A stretch of 56,543 bases of DNA, from assembly GCA_009779845.1 (NCBI GenBank), contig WRBE01000010.1:1-56543 (forward strand). The letters are read 5' to 3'. The position numbers were made by a program, and so were the translations under genes. This DNA is from Oscillospiraceae bacterium. Its GTDB lineage: Bacteria; Bacillota; Clostridia; Oscillospirales; Oscillospiraceae. Below are positions 36,971 to 46,876 of this stretch, piece after piece. How positions within the stretch are numbered: the stretch's first letter is position 1; each line of letters opens with the position of its first letter. The notes beneath the pieces were generated by a model. The model had not been told where the DNA came from. It searched no databases and saw only the letters and a program-made list of their open reading frames with translations.

Positions 36971-39900
36971 GTCGCCCTCCGCACGGAGGGCGTGGATTGA
37001 AATTGTTAGCGGTCGGAAAATGGGCCGAAGACCAGTCGTCGCCCTCCGCACGGAGGGCGTGGATTGAAATACTAATTGGTCAGAAATAATTCCGCTCGCA
37101 TCCGGGTCGCCCTCCGCACGGAGGGCGTGGATTGAAATATTCTCCTTGATCGCTTCTATCGCACCCTCAATCGTCGCCCTCCGCACGGAGGGCGTGGATT
37201 GAAATTTGCTGGGCAACATCGCACAAAACCAGCGACTCTCGTCGCCCTCCGCACGGAGGGCGTGGATTGAAATTCAGCGGGCAAAGTATCAGTTAACACG
37301 ATGAGCAGTCGCCCTCCGCACGGAGGGCGTGGATTGAAATAGCTTGGCGGTAAAAAAGTCATTTACAACCGCTCGTCGCCCTCCGCACGGAGGGCGTGGA
37401 TTGAAATCATAATAGTCTTGTCTAACATTGTCCTAAATAGATGGTCGCCCTCCGCACGGAGGGCGTGGATTGAAATAAATCGTCGATGCCTAGCCCATCA
37501 CTTTCATTCCGTCGCCCTCCGCACGGAGGGCGTGGATTGAAATAGGAGGCCGTTTTGGATCATGCGATGAAGTACGGGTCGCCCTCCGCACGGAGGGCGT
37601 GGATTGAAATTTCCACTCTACCCAAAAGCCGATACAGCGTATTGGTCGCCCTCCGCACGGAGGGCGTGGATTGAAATTCGTTAACTGCATCACTATCGTC
37701 ATCATTCTCACGTCGCCCTCCGCACGGAGGGCGTGGATTGAAATCAGCGATAAGATGCCAGATCGTAGTGGTGGCCCGTCGCCCTCCGCACGGAGGGCGT
37801 GGATTGAAATCCCATTTACTTCTGCCTGTTCTTGCGCTACCTTGTCGCCCTCCGCACGGAGGGCGTGGATTGAAATCTCTCTTTTATATAACTCTTTAAT
37901 ATATATGTAAAAGTCGCCCTCCGCACGGAGGGCGTGGATTGAAATATCGATTTCCAGCGCAGTAGAGCGTTACGATACCGTCGCCCTCCGCACGGAGGGC
38001 GTGGATTGAAATGAGCAAGGTATGCGATCGGCCACACAACTAGGAGGTCGCCCTCCGCACGGAGGGCGTGGATTGAAATGAGCAAGGTATGCAATCGGCC
38101 ACACAACTAGGAGGTCGCCCTCCGCACGGAGGGCGTGGATTGAAATCAAGTTCGTCTGATGTTTTTCCGCTACCCCTCATGTCGCCCTCCGCACGGAGGG
38201 CGTGGATTGAAATCGGAAATATCAACCGAATCGGGCTACAAAACGCAGTCGCCCTCCGCACGGAGGGCGTGGATTGAAATCACAAGTTTGACGACGAGTA
38301 TTACGAGGTCTGTCGTCGCCCTCCGCACGGAGGGCGTGGATTGAAATCTCTCCAGAATACCGATAACCGACTACCCCTTCCGTCGCCCTCCGCACGGAGG
38401 GCGTGGATTGAAATTTCTATATGTCACCATATAGCTCAGACTATATCAGTCGCCCTCCGCACGGAGGGCGTGGATTGAAATTCCAACATAGACCCCTCTG
38501 ACAGCAAAAGCGAAAGTCGCCCTCCGCACGGAGGGCGTGGATTGAAATGATTACTGTGTTCATTCCCACCCTCCCTTAATGTGTCGCCCTCCGCACGGAG
38601 GGCGTGGATTGAAATCAACTGGTTTCTTCATCGATTTCTAGCGCAGTAGGTCGCCCTCCGCACGGAGGGCGTGGATTGAAATAATGCGATATTTAACAGT
38701 CAACGCCCGGAAGCAAGTCGCCCTCCGCACGGAGGGCGTGGATTGAAATACTAAATAGTATCAATAAAACCTCCCGCTTTTATGGTCGCCCTCCGCACGG
38801 AGGGCGTGGATTGAAATCGACAGGTGAAGTAGCTAGTATTTCTGGATCAACGTCGCCCTCCGCACGGAGGGCGTGGATTGAAATTTGACGGCCTCATGCA
38901 CAATTACCCTCTCCACAAAGTCGCCCTCCGCACGGAGGGCGTGGATTGAAATGCAAGCCATAAAGAGGCATTAAATCACTTGCACGGTCGCCCTCCGCAC
39001 GGAGGGCGTGGATTGAAATGTCTTCTGCAACTCTGGATTGAGCGATTCTATGCCGTCGCCCTCCGCACGGAGGGCGTGGATTGAAATGTTACTATAAATC
39101 TCGTTGGACATATAAAATCTGTGTCGCCCTCCGCACGGAGGGCGTGGATTGAAATTCAATCATGCATCCACTAGCAAATAGTAGCTGACGTCGCCCTCCG
39201 CACGGAGGGCGTGGATTGAAATATTTTGGTGTTAACATTGAGTACATAAAAAGTGTAGTCGCCCTCCGCACGGAGGGCGTGGATTGAAATGCTGTCTCTC
39301 GCCACCGATTTGACGATCTCACTTAGTCGCCCTCCGCACGGAGGGCGTGGATTGAAATCGTGAGGGTGTTATCTCTGATGATACTGGCAAAATGTCGCCC
39401 TCCGCACGGAGGGCGTGGATTGAAATCAAGATGCCTTACTGGCACACGAGGTTAAGTATGGTCGCCCTCCGCACGGAGGGCGTGGATTGAAATTTTCTGC
39501 GGCTCTCCCACGCTCAAACCAATTCCGTCGCCCTCCGCACGGAGGGCGTGGATTGAAATTTCTAGATGGCTCGTTAAAAGTTTGTCGACCTGAGTCGCCC
39601 TCCGCACGGAGGGCGTGGATTGAAATGCAACGTGATTTAAATAATGCCTCGTTATTCATGGGTCGCCCTCCGCACGGAGGGCGTGGATTGAAATCTAACA
39701 ATTGATTTGCCACACCGTCTTCAAACATGTCGCCCTCCGCACGGAGGGCGTGGATTGAAATCACTATCACCGCTAAACACATTGTTGAAGGGTAGTCGCC
39801 CTCCGCACGGAGGGCGTGGATTGAAATCGACATACTAATGTTACTCATCATCGCCAACCTCGTCGCCCTCCGCACGGAGGGCGTGGATTGAAATTGCCTT

Positions 39901-42706
39901 AGTCGTGACCTTTAATCCTGTGTCGCCGGTCGCCCTCCGCACGGAGGGCGTGGATTGAAATGTCAACATTACTATTTTTTGCATCTCATCTACCGGTCGC
40001 CCTCCGCACGGAGGGCGTGGATTGAAATAAACTAGGTGGGTTGCAGAAGTCAGGGATTGTCGGTCGCCCTCCGCACGGAGGGCGTGGATTGAAATTTCCA
40101 AAACAGGCAACATTTCGATGCCCATTTCCGTCGCCCTCCGCACGGAGGGCGTGGATTGAAATTCGTTGGGGAACCGTGGCCGAAACCTTTTCACGGTCGC
40201 CCTCCGCACGGAGGGCGTGGATTGAAATGACCATCGGTCGATGTTTTTGCCGCATGGTTGAGTCGCCCTCCGCACGGAGGGCGTGGATTGAAATACATTG
40301 AGTACATAAAAAGTGTAGTATTTGCAAGGGTCGCCCTCCGCACGGAGGGCGTGGATTGAAATCTCTCATGGCAGAGGCTCCTAGTGTATTACCCCCGTCG
40401 CCCTCCGCACGGAGGGCGTGGATTGAAATCAGCGGTTTGTGTTTGACGTACTCGTTGGGCTACGTCGCCCTCCGCACGGAGGGCGTGGATTGAAATGTCC
40501 GTCATTTTACACAAACTTACTATCCTACTTGTCGCCCTCCGCACGGAGGGCGTGGATTGAAATATATTGCGTTAACAAAAAGTCCTGTATTTGCAAGTCG
40601 CCCTCCGCACGGAGGGCGTGGATTGAAATCATAAATTTGCAGGTGTATTTGTATGCCTTGAGTGGTCGCCCTCCGCACGGAGGGCGTGGATTGAAATGTG
40701 AAAAATGCAAAAAAAATGCAAAACCGCAAAAAGTCGCCCTCCGCACGGAGGGCGTGGATTGAAATCAGTTTGTCGTCTGGTTTACGTTGCCGAGCCGTGT
40801 CGCCCTCCGCACGGAGGGCGTGGATTGAAATGATGGTTTTTCCGCATATAGCGAAAGTTTCGTCTGTCGCCCTCCGCACGGAGGGCGTGGATTGAAATCG
40901 GATCCACTCTCTGTACCTCTCCGGGGCCGCCATGTCGCCCTCCGCACGGAGGGCGTGGATTGAAATATCTAAAACCTTATCGGCATTTTCTACCCCCTCC
41001 AAGTCGCCCTCCGCACGGAGGGCGTGGATTGAAATAAATATAAACCTCGCCAGTAGACACGTAAGCAGAGGTCGCCCTCCGCACGGAGGGCGTGGATTGA
41101 AATCGTCTGCTTTGCTTTTTGGCCCGGTCTATATGGCGTCGCCCTCCGCACGGAGGGCGTGGATTGAAATCGGCCAGATTATATGTCGAGTATTTTAACG
41201 GCAGTGTCGCCCTCCGCACGGAGGGCGTGGATTGAAATGTGAGAGTTCAATACCTCTGTGGTAAGCGCACTGGTCGCCCTCCGCACGGAGGGCGTGGATT
41301 GAAATAATCTTGATCCCAGTCTCAAATTCGGTAGCACATGTCGCCCTCCGCACGGAGGGCGTGGATTGAAATGTTACTATAAATCTCGTTTGACATGTAA
41401 AATCTGGTCGCCCTCCGCACGGAGGGCGTGGATTGAAATACATTGAGTACATAAAAAGTGTAGTATTTGCAAGGGGTCGCCCTCCGCACGGAGGGCGTGG
41501 ATTGAAATTGCTAAAGTATATTTACCGTTGTTTGCGGCTCTGGTCGCCCTCCGCACGGAGGGCGTGGATTGAAATACATTCACACATCGCCAATTGATCT
41601 GCCATTTCCGTCGCCCTCCGCACGGAGGGCGTGGATTGAAATGCGTGCACTGTTGACTAAGTACTGTTCTGCGCTGGTCGCCCTCCGCACGGAGGGCGTG
41701 GATTGAAATCGGGGAGCTTGTCCCCTATCTACACCGTGAGTGGTCGCCCTCCGCACGGAGGGCGTGGATTGAAATTCAGGGTCGCCGTATTTTTCGTTGC
41801 CGAACATCGTCGCCCTCCGCACGGAGGGCGTGGATTGAAATGGCTGTCACGTCTCGTTTACGAGATGTTTTGTCGCGTCGCCCTCCGCACGGAGGGCGTG
41901 GATTGAAATCAGTCCACTAATGCTATGCCTCGGATCGGTGACAGTCGCCCTCCGCACGGAGGGCGTGGATTGAAATCGGACAAAAACAATTGGCGTTATA
42001 TGACCCGGAGAGTCGCCCTCCGCACGGAGGGCGTGGATTGAAATCAAAACAGTCTATTTAGAGCAAGAGTTACCCTTTGTCGCCCTCCGCACGGAGGGCG
42101 TGGATTGAAATACTGTGGCCATACAGACCGGGTCAAAAAGCAAGTGTCGCCCTCCGCACGGAGGGCGTGGATTGAAATAGCTCGGCGGCAAAAAAGTCAT
42201 TTACAATCGCTGTCGCCCTCCGCACGGAGGGCGTGGATTGAAATACGGAGTCGGCTCTAACACCGCAAACGGATACGCGTCGCCCTCCGCACGGAGGGCG
42301 TGGATTGAAATCAATAAATTGTTGTCTAAAATAGTTGGCTGTGCGGTCGCCCTCCGCACGGAGGGCGTGGATTGAAATCCGTTTTCATCCTTTTGCTGAC
42401 GCATATTTTCCGCGTCGCCCTCCGCACGGAGGGCGTGGATTGAAATTCGCCGGGCAAAGTATCAGTTAACACGATGAGCATGTCGCCCTCCGCACGGAGG
42501 GCGTGGATTGAAATTTGGGTTTCTTGGCTAAAATTATTATACTCTTCCGTCGCCCTCCGCACGGAGGGCGTGGATTGAAATTATTTCCATTTCTATTACC
42601 GTCTTAACTATGTAGTGTCGCCCTCCGCACGGAGGGCGTGGATTGAAATATTCAGGGGTATCCGGACGGCACTGTGAAACCGGGGTCGCCCTCCGCACGG
42701 AGGGCG
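36971..42706 (+). CRISPR. Type I-C CRISPR array, 86 repeats and 85 spacers
   Basis: Counted one by one: 85 complete 33-bp repeats and a truncated 86th. The repeat begins GTCGCCCTCCG, has a CA loop, and ends CGGAGGGCGTGGATTGAAAT; the 9-bp stem is CGCCCTCCG/CGGAGGGCG. All full repeats appear identical. Spacers are 33-36 bp (repeat period 66-69). The last repeat (42,685) keeps 22 bases and then diverges. Several spacers are near-copies: 16/17, 5/82, 6/78, 32/66, 50/67, with 34 and 54 related to 50, and 15 overlapping 25. Orientation is left to right, newest spacers near cas2. Confidence 0.98.
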
Positions 42707-42792
42707 ACCCATTAGACTTGCAGCAAGTGCAAGCCTATTCCGTGTCGGCAATGTCTGGCACACGCAGTTTTCCACCTTTTTCCAACATTTTC

Positions 42793-42817
42793 AACTGGTT
42801 AGTATCACTAACCAGTT
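42793..42817. repeat. Inverted repeat between the array and the XRE gene
   Basis: AACTGGTTAGT (42793-42803) and ACTAACCAGTT (42807-42817) form a perfect 11-bp inverted repeat with a 3-base loop. No U run follows on either strand, so it is either a regulator site or a weak terminator for the converging transcripts. Confidence 0.5.
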
Positions 42818-42844
42818 CACTATCTTCAGTGCAGAATCCACCTA

Positions 42845-43516
42845 CTACCGCTCACCGGCACCTTCCCTCCGTTCAAGCAACCGCTCCCGATACCCCGTAT
42901 AAATCCGCTCTGTCGCCACTCTTGTTGCATCGCTGAACACTTCCATTGCTCGGTAGCGGCGTGAGGCGGCAATCGTTGCCCGAGACACTGCTTGCAGTCC
43001 ATACTTTCGGAGCTGCTCATTTGTGTGCAGGGCGACTTGAAGAACTTCATCGCTCGGAATATCCTCCCACTCTTCTTCCTCAAAAAAGCGGCTCTCCAGA
43101 TAGTCTCTGAGCATCAACTGCATCTCAAAAACAAACTTGTCAAAGCTCGCTTCCTCCATGAGGTATGAGAGAATTTTCGTCAATGCGAGGCAAGCACCCA
43201 TCTCATCATAATTCGCCCAAAGTTGCAATTTCTCAATCACTTCATCGGAGAGCCCCAAGCTCTCCGTCAGTGCCATGTTTTCTCTGACTTTGCTATCCGT
43301 GTCGCCGTACAAATACTCCAACGGCACTTTGAAAAACTCCGCTATCTTTTTGAAACTGAAACAATCGGGAATCGTCTTGCCGTCTTTCCAGTGCGACACG
43401 GCCTGTCGGGTCACGCCAACATAGTCTGCGATCTCTTGCTGGCTGACTCTCGTTTCGTCAATCAACAGCCGTAGTCGTCTGGGAAATGGGGAAAGGTAAG
43501 AATTTTTGTCGTTCAT
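42845..43516 (-). CDS. XRE family transcription regulator
   Basis: A 223-residue protein. An N-terminal Cro/C1-type helix-turn-helix (RLRLLIDETRVSQQEIADYVGVTRQAVSHWKDG in pieces SQQEIADYVGV and RQAVSHWKDGK, about 14-50) is followed by a helical C-terminal domain of unknown role. Its promoter overlaps that of the mob operon, so it probably represses mobilisation and itself. SD GGAGGG is about 12 bases before the ATG. Confidence 0.85.
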   Translation of the reverse strand: MNDKNSYLSPFPRRLRLLIDETRVSQQEIADYVGVTRQAVSHWKDGKTIPDCFSFKKIAEFFKVPLEYLYGDTDSKVRENMALTESLGLSDEVIEKLQLWANYDEMGACLALTKILSYLMEEASFDKFVFEMQLMLRDYLESRFFEEEEWEDIPSDEVLQVALHTNEQLRKYGLQAVSRATIAASRRYRAMEVFSDATRVATERIYTGYRERLLERREGAGER

Positions 43517-43576
43517 GTCGTGTTATGCCCTCCGAGTTAATGTTGATTGCACATTTCTAATTTGCGTCAAAATCAC

Positions 43577-43637
43577 TTGCCAAAGCATTGCGAGTGTGAT
43601 ATATTCTGATTATAGTAAAATAAATTGCACAAGTCAA
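43577..43637. promoter_or_regulatory. Overlapping divergent promoters, XRE gene and mob operon
   Basis: Rightward: TTGCCA (43577-43582), N17, TATATT (43600-43605), start near 43,612. Leftward: TTGACT (43632-43637 on the minus strand), N17, TATAAT (43609-43614), start near 43,602. The two polymerase sites overlap, so the promoters should compete. Confidence 0.6.
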
Positions 43638-43639
43638 TA

Positions 43640-43890
43640 CAAAGGTTGAATCGATTGACAAGCACCTTGACAACCAAATATCGCACAAGCCGCCACAATC
43701 GGTGAGTCCCGAACGAGATAGCCGGTTAGCAAACGTGTCGTTGAAAAAAGTCCTCGGGAAAGCAGAGGGCCGCCAAACAAGGTCGCATCACAGGAACCGG
43801 CTTGAGAGATAACTGACACCCCAAGAAGGCAAGGCGAAGCTGCCGCATGATTGGCCGGTGGAAGGAATGCCTACGGCACAAAAATCCAAC
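43640..43890 (+). other. Non-coding mob leader, candidate oriT
   Basis: About 250 bp without a gene between the mob promoter and mobC, rich in short repeats (TTGACAAGCACC then TTGACAACC; CCGGTTAGC then AACCGGC). Origins of transfer usually lie just upstream of the accessory and relaxase genes, so this is the likeliest oriT. The nick site cannot be read directly. Confidence 0.4.
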
Positions 43891-43901
43891 ACAAAGGAGA
43901 G

Positions 43902-44255
43902 ATGATTATTCAAAATCTAAAACGTAGCATCAATCTCGGCTTCCGTGTGACGGAAGAGGAAAAGGCTCTGATCTATCGGCGCATGGAGGAGGTGGGCATT
44001 CGTAACCTGCGGGCGTATCTGTTAAAGATGGCACTCAATGGCATGTTGGTCACGCTTGACCTCAAAGATGTTCGGGAGTGCAATCGGCTACTCCGCAACC
44101 TGACCAACAACGTCAACCAGATTGCAAAGCGGGTCAACGGCGGCGGAAACGTCCATTCTGCGGATCTCGCGAAAGTCCAAAGCACCCTTAGTGCGGTGTG
44201 GAATCAGCAAGACAAGATTATCCGCAGTCTAACGAAAGTATTGGAGGTGGCGTAG
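43902..44255 (+). CDS. MobC-like mobilisation accessory protein
   Basis: A 117-residue protein with an N-terminal ribbon-helix-helix-like region (NLGFRVTEEEKALIYRRM) and the MobC motif LLRNLTNNVNQIAKRVNGG (about 65-83). Such proteins bind oriT and help the relaxase open it. The ATG at 43902 follows AAAGGAG by only two bases; an ATT three or six bases on would be better spaced. Its stop overlaps the next gene by one base. Confidence 0.85.
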   Translation: MIIQNLKRSINLGFRVTEEEKALIYRRMEEVGIRNLRAYLLKMALNGMLVTLDLKDVRECNRLLRNLTNNVNQIAKRVNGGGNVHSADLAKVQSTLSAVWNQQDKIIRSLTKVLEVA

Positions 44256-45298
44256 TGGCGAAGTTGAAGATTATCACGATGGAAGATGTGCAAGCCGAGC
44301 CCGCTGAGTTCCTTTGGGAGCCGTATATCCCGCTTGGTAAGATCAGCATCGTCCAAGGCGACCCCGGTGACGGAAAAACCACTTTGCTCCTAGCCATCGC
44401 CGCCGCTGTGACGAGAGGTTTGCCTCTGCCCGGCGGCATACAGACTGCCCCTGTCCGTGTTATCTTCCGAACAGCGGAGGATGGGCTGGCGGACACCATC
44501 AAGCTTCGCTTGGAGCAATTGGGTGCGGACTGTGGGCGCATTCATGTGGTAGATGAAAAAGAGAAGTCGCTTTCTCTATCGGATGAACGGATTGAGGAAG
44601 CCATTATCAAAATGGATGCGAAGTTATTTATCCTCGACCCATTGCAAGCATATCTCAGCGGTGCGGGTATGCACAGTGCAAACGGCATCCGTCCACTGAT
44701 GAAAGCCCTCGGTACAGTTGCAGACCGGACAGGCTGTGCCATCGTCATCATTGGTCACCTCAACAAGAAAGGCGGCAAGGCACAGTATCGTGGTTTAGGC
44801 AGCATCGACATCTACGCCGCCGCTCGGAGTGTGCTGACGGTGGGTAGGCTGACGGACAGTGTTCGGGCCGTGGTACAGGGAAAATCCAACCTCGCCCCGC
44901 CCGGCACACCGCAGGCATTCAGTTTCGACCCTGCAACCGGCTTTGTGTGGCACGGAGATTGTGATACGACTTTAGACGAACTGTTGGCAGAGCGGAAGCT
45001 CTCGCCCAAGCCAGAAAACCAGTTGGACAAGGCCAAGCGGTTTCTTGAGACTACGCTTTCCAAGGGTGCCGCTCCTGCTACGGAGCTTGTGGAACTGGCA
45101 AAGGAGCAAGGCATATCTACCAAGACCCTCAACCGTGCAAAGGAAGCACTGGGTGTCATCTCCGTCAAGCAGGGCGGGAAATGGCTTTGGCAGATTCCAA
45201 TTACGGTGGACTATAAAGTGGGCCAAGGTGGTCAAGATGGCCAACCTACCCCTATGGCCGCCTTGACCATCTTGCCCTCTGTGGGAGCCTCTGCGTAA
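44255..45298 (+). CDS. RepA-like AAA_25 ATPase/helicase
   Basis: A 347-residue RecA-fold ATPase of the hexameric RepA type. Walker A is QGDPGDGKTT (34-43), Walker B LFILDPLQAYL (about 125-135), then IIGHLNKKGG and GSIDIYAAARSV. The C-terminal winged helix is about 260-320. Elements of this class often carry it between mobC and the relaxase, suggesting a replicative step of the excised circle. GTG start with GGAGG seven bases upstream; its stop overlaps the relaxase ATG by one base. Confidence 0.85.
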   Translation: MAKLKIITMEDVQAEPAEFLWEPYIPLGKISIVQGDPGDGKTTLLLAIAAAVTRGLPLPGGIQTAPVRVIFRTAEDGLADTIKLRLEQLGADCGRIHVVDEKEKSLSLSDERIEEAIIKMDAKLFILDPLQAYLSGAGMHSANGIRPLMKALGTVADRTGCAIVIIGHLNKKGGKAQYRGLGSIDIYAAARSVLTVGRLTDSVRAVVQGKSNLAPPGTPQAFSFDPATGFVWHGDCDTTLDELLAERKLSPKPENQLDKAKRFLETTLSKGAAPATELVELAKEQGISTKTLNRAKEALGVISVKQGGKWLWQIPITVDYKVGQGGQDGQPTPMAALTILPSVGASA

Positions 45299-46419
45299 TG
45301 GCAACAACATGGATGAAAGCCCTGCATCGAGGTAGTGGTATCTCCGCCGCTCTCGGTCGCTCGGTGGACTATATCAGAAATTCCGAAAAGACCGAGGACG
45401 GTGAGTTGGTATATGGGTACGAGTGTGACCCCTATACGGTGCAGTCAGAATTTCTGCTTTCCAAAAAGTTGTATGAGCAGAGAACGGGACGAGACCAAGG
45501 TCAGCGTGATGTAATCGCCTACCACATCCGTATGAGTTTCAAGCCCGGCGAAGTCACAGCAGAGCAGGCGTTGGAACTTGGTCGGGAGCTCGCCATGCGA
45601 TGGACAAAGGGCAAGCATCAATTCATCGTGGCAACGCATACCAACACGAAGAGTCCTCATGTCCACATCATCTACAATTCTGTCAACCTAGACTGCACCG
45701 GAAAATATCAAGACTTCAAACGGTCAGCCATTGTCCTCCGCCGTGTGAGTGATCAGATTTGTTTGGAGCATGGGCTGTCGGTCATTAAAAAGCCGGGGCT
45801 GTCCAAGGGTTATAATCGCAAAGGATATCTTGCGAACAAGCCCAATATGCTCATTGACATCCAAGCCAAACTGCAACAGGGTTACGGGGCCGGGTTTGAG
45901 CATTGGGCAAGGATTCAGAATCTGAAAACCTCTGCCAAGACGCTCATCTTTTTGCAGGAGCGTGGGCTGGCCGATTACGACAAGCTGGTGGACGCAACAC
46001 GCTCTGCAACGCAGAGGTTCAACACCATGTCCGGCCGTGTCAGCGAGATCAAAGCCAGACAGAAGGACATCGCCGAATTGCAAAAGCACATCGGCGCTTA
46101 TCGCAAGACGAGAGAGGTCTATGTCCAGTATCGTCAGGCAAAGAACAAGCGGAAATTCTATGCTGAGAACGAATCCGCCCTCGTCAGACACAAGGCCGCA
46201 AAGGAGTATTTCAACGGCCTAAATCTCAAGAAACTACCCGCTATGAAATCACTTCAACAGAAGTACGCCATTCTTGAAGCTGAGAAGAGAAAACTCTACT
46301 CCGGCTACAAACCGGCACGAGAAGAAATGATCGCACTCCTAACGGCGCAGCAGATCGTAGATACGCTACTAGGGAAAGTGCCGCAGCGGACAATGACACT
46401 CAACCGTGGCGCACGGTAA
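45298..46419 (+). CDS. MobP/MobA-type relaxase (PF03432 family)
   Basis: A 373-residue relaxase that nicks oriT and stays on the 5' end. The histidine metal site is H114, H121 and H123 in VATHTNTKSPHVHIIYNSVN; Y25 in SVDYIRNSEKT is the probable catalytic tyrosine. A helical, basic C-terminal part (about 220-350) follows. The protein is shorter than some relatives (450-500), so it may lack a distal domain, but the catalytic part is complete. Confidence 0.9.
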   Translation: MATTWMKALHRGSGISAALGRSVDYIRNSEKTEDGELVYGYECDPYTVQSEFLLSKKLYEQRTGRDQGQRDVIAYHIRMSFKPGEVTAEQALELGRELAMRWTKGKHQFIVATHTNTKSPHVHIIYNSVNLDCTGKYQDFKRSAIVLRRVSDQICLEHGLSVIKKPGLSKGYNRKGYLANKPNMLIDIQAKLQQGYGAGFEHWARIQNLKTSAKTLIFLQERGLADYDKLVDATRSATQRFNTMSGRVSEIKARQKDIAELQKHIGAYRKTREVYVQYRQAKNKRKFYAENESALVRHKAAKEYFNGLNLKKLPAMKSLQQKYAILEAEKRKLYSGYKPAREEMIALLTAQQIVDTLLGKVPQRTMTLNRGAR

Positions 46420-46451
46420 TCGCTCGAAGCAGACGCCAACGGCGGCTTAAC

Positions 46452-46474
46452 AAAAAAGCAAAACTTGCTTTTTT
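46452..46474 (+). terminator. Terminator after the relaxase
   Basis: AAAAAAGCAA (46452-46461) pairs with TTGCTTTTTT (46465-46474). Bidirectional in form. A second imperfect hairpin (GGTGC-n-GCATTT with AAATGC-n-GCACC) lies at about 46,482-46,513. Confidence 0.7.
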
Positions 46475-46634
46475 GACTTGGGCGGTGCAGAGCATTTCTC
46501 GAAAATGCACGCACCACCCCCTGCTTGCAAGGTCGTAAAACCAAAAAGAAAGGAACGTGATAGGTTGCAATCTCTTGACTGATCCCGCCCATCTATGGGC
46601 AGAATCTAACGAAACAACAGAGGGGGCTTGTCTA

Positions 46635-46793
46635 TTGCACATTACGCTTACCACAAGCATAAATGGAATCCCGGTCAATCAAATCTCGAAGAAAGAACGT
46701 AGCTATACCTCAACCGTCATCAGCCAAGTGATCAGCGATGTAAACAGGCGATTGGAAAATTTTTCAACCAATGATAACAGTGCAAAATCGTAG
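46635..46793 (+). CDS. Small hypothetical protein
   Basis: A possible 52-residue protein starting at TTG (46635) with AGGGGG eight bases upstream; the frame is also open from 46,557 without a clear SD. Sequence contains ITLTTSINGIPVNQISKKE and a polar C-terminus. It ends just before the recombinase promoter. No family recognised; small genes here are common in related mobile elements. Confidence 0.35.
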   Translation: MHITLTTSINGIPVNQISKKERSYTSTVISQVISDVNRRLENFSTNDNSAKS

Positions 46794-46794
46794 G

Positions 46795-46823
46795 TTGAAA
46801 TTTCATCCCACAGATGTTATACT
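46795..46823 (+). promoter_or_regulatory. Strong vegetative promoter of the recombinase gene
   Basis: TTGAAA (46795-46800), 17-base spacer, TATACT (46818-46823) with extended TGT. GGTTGAAA over the -35 pairs with TTTCAACC at 46,762-46,769, a possible operator. The transcript begins near a perfect 8-bp hairpin CTTCCCGC/GCGGGAAG (46,831-46,851). Confidence 0.75.
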
Positions 46824-46876
46824 AATCTCACTTCCCGCCTCTTGCGGGAAGGATACATAGAGCAAGGAGCATGACC

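Noticed and set aside
40766..41808. Similarity between spacers 57 and 72 (both contain GTTGCCGA)
   Set aside because: Agreement needs a gap and covers too few bases to claim a shared target.
36947..42562. Dozens of open frames of 60-160 codons with repeated NPRPPCGGR, STPSVRRAT or IHALRAEGD segments
   Set aside because: They are translations of the 33-bp CRISPR repeat in different frames, not proteins.
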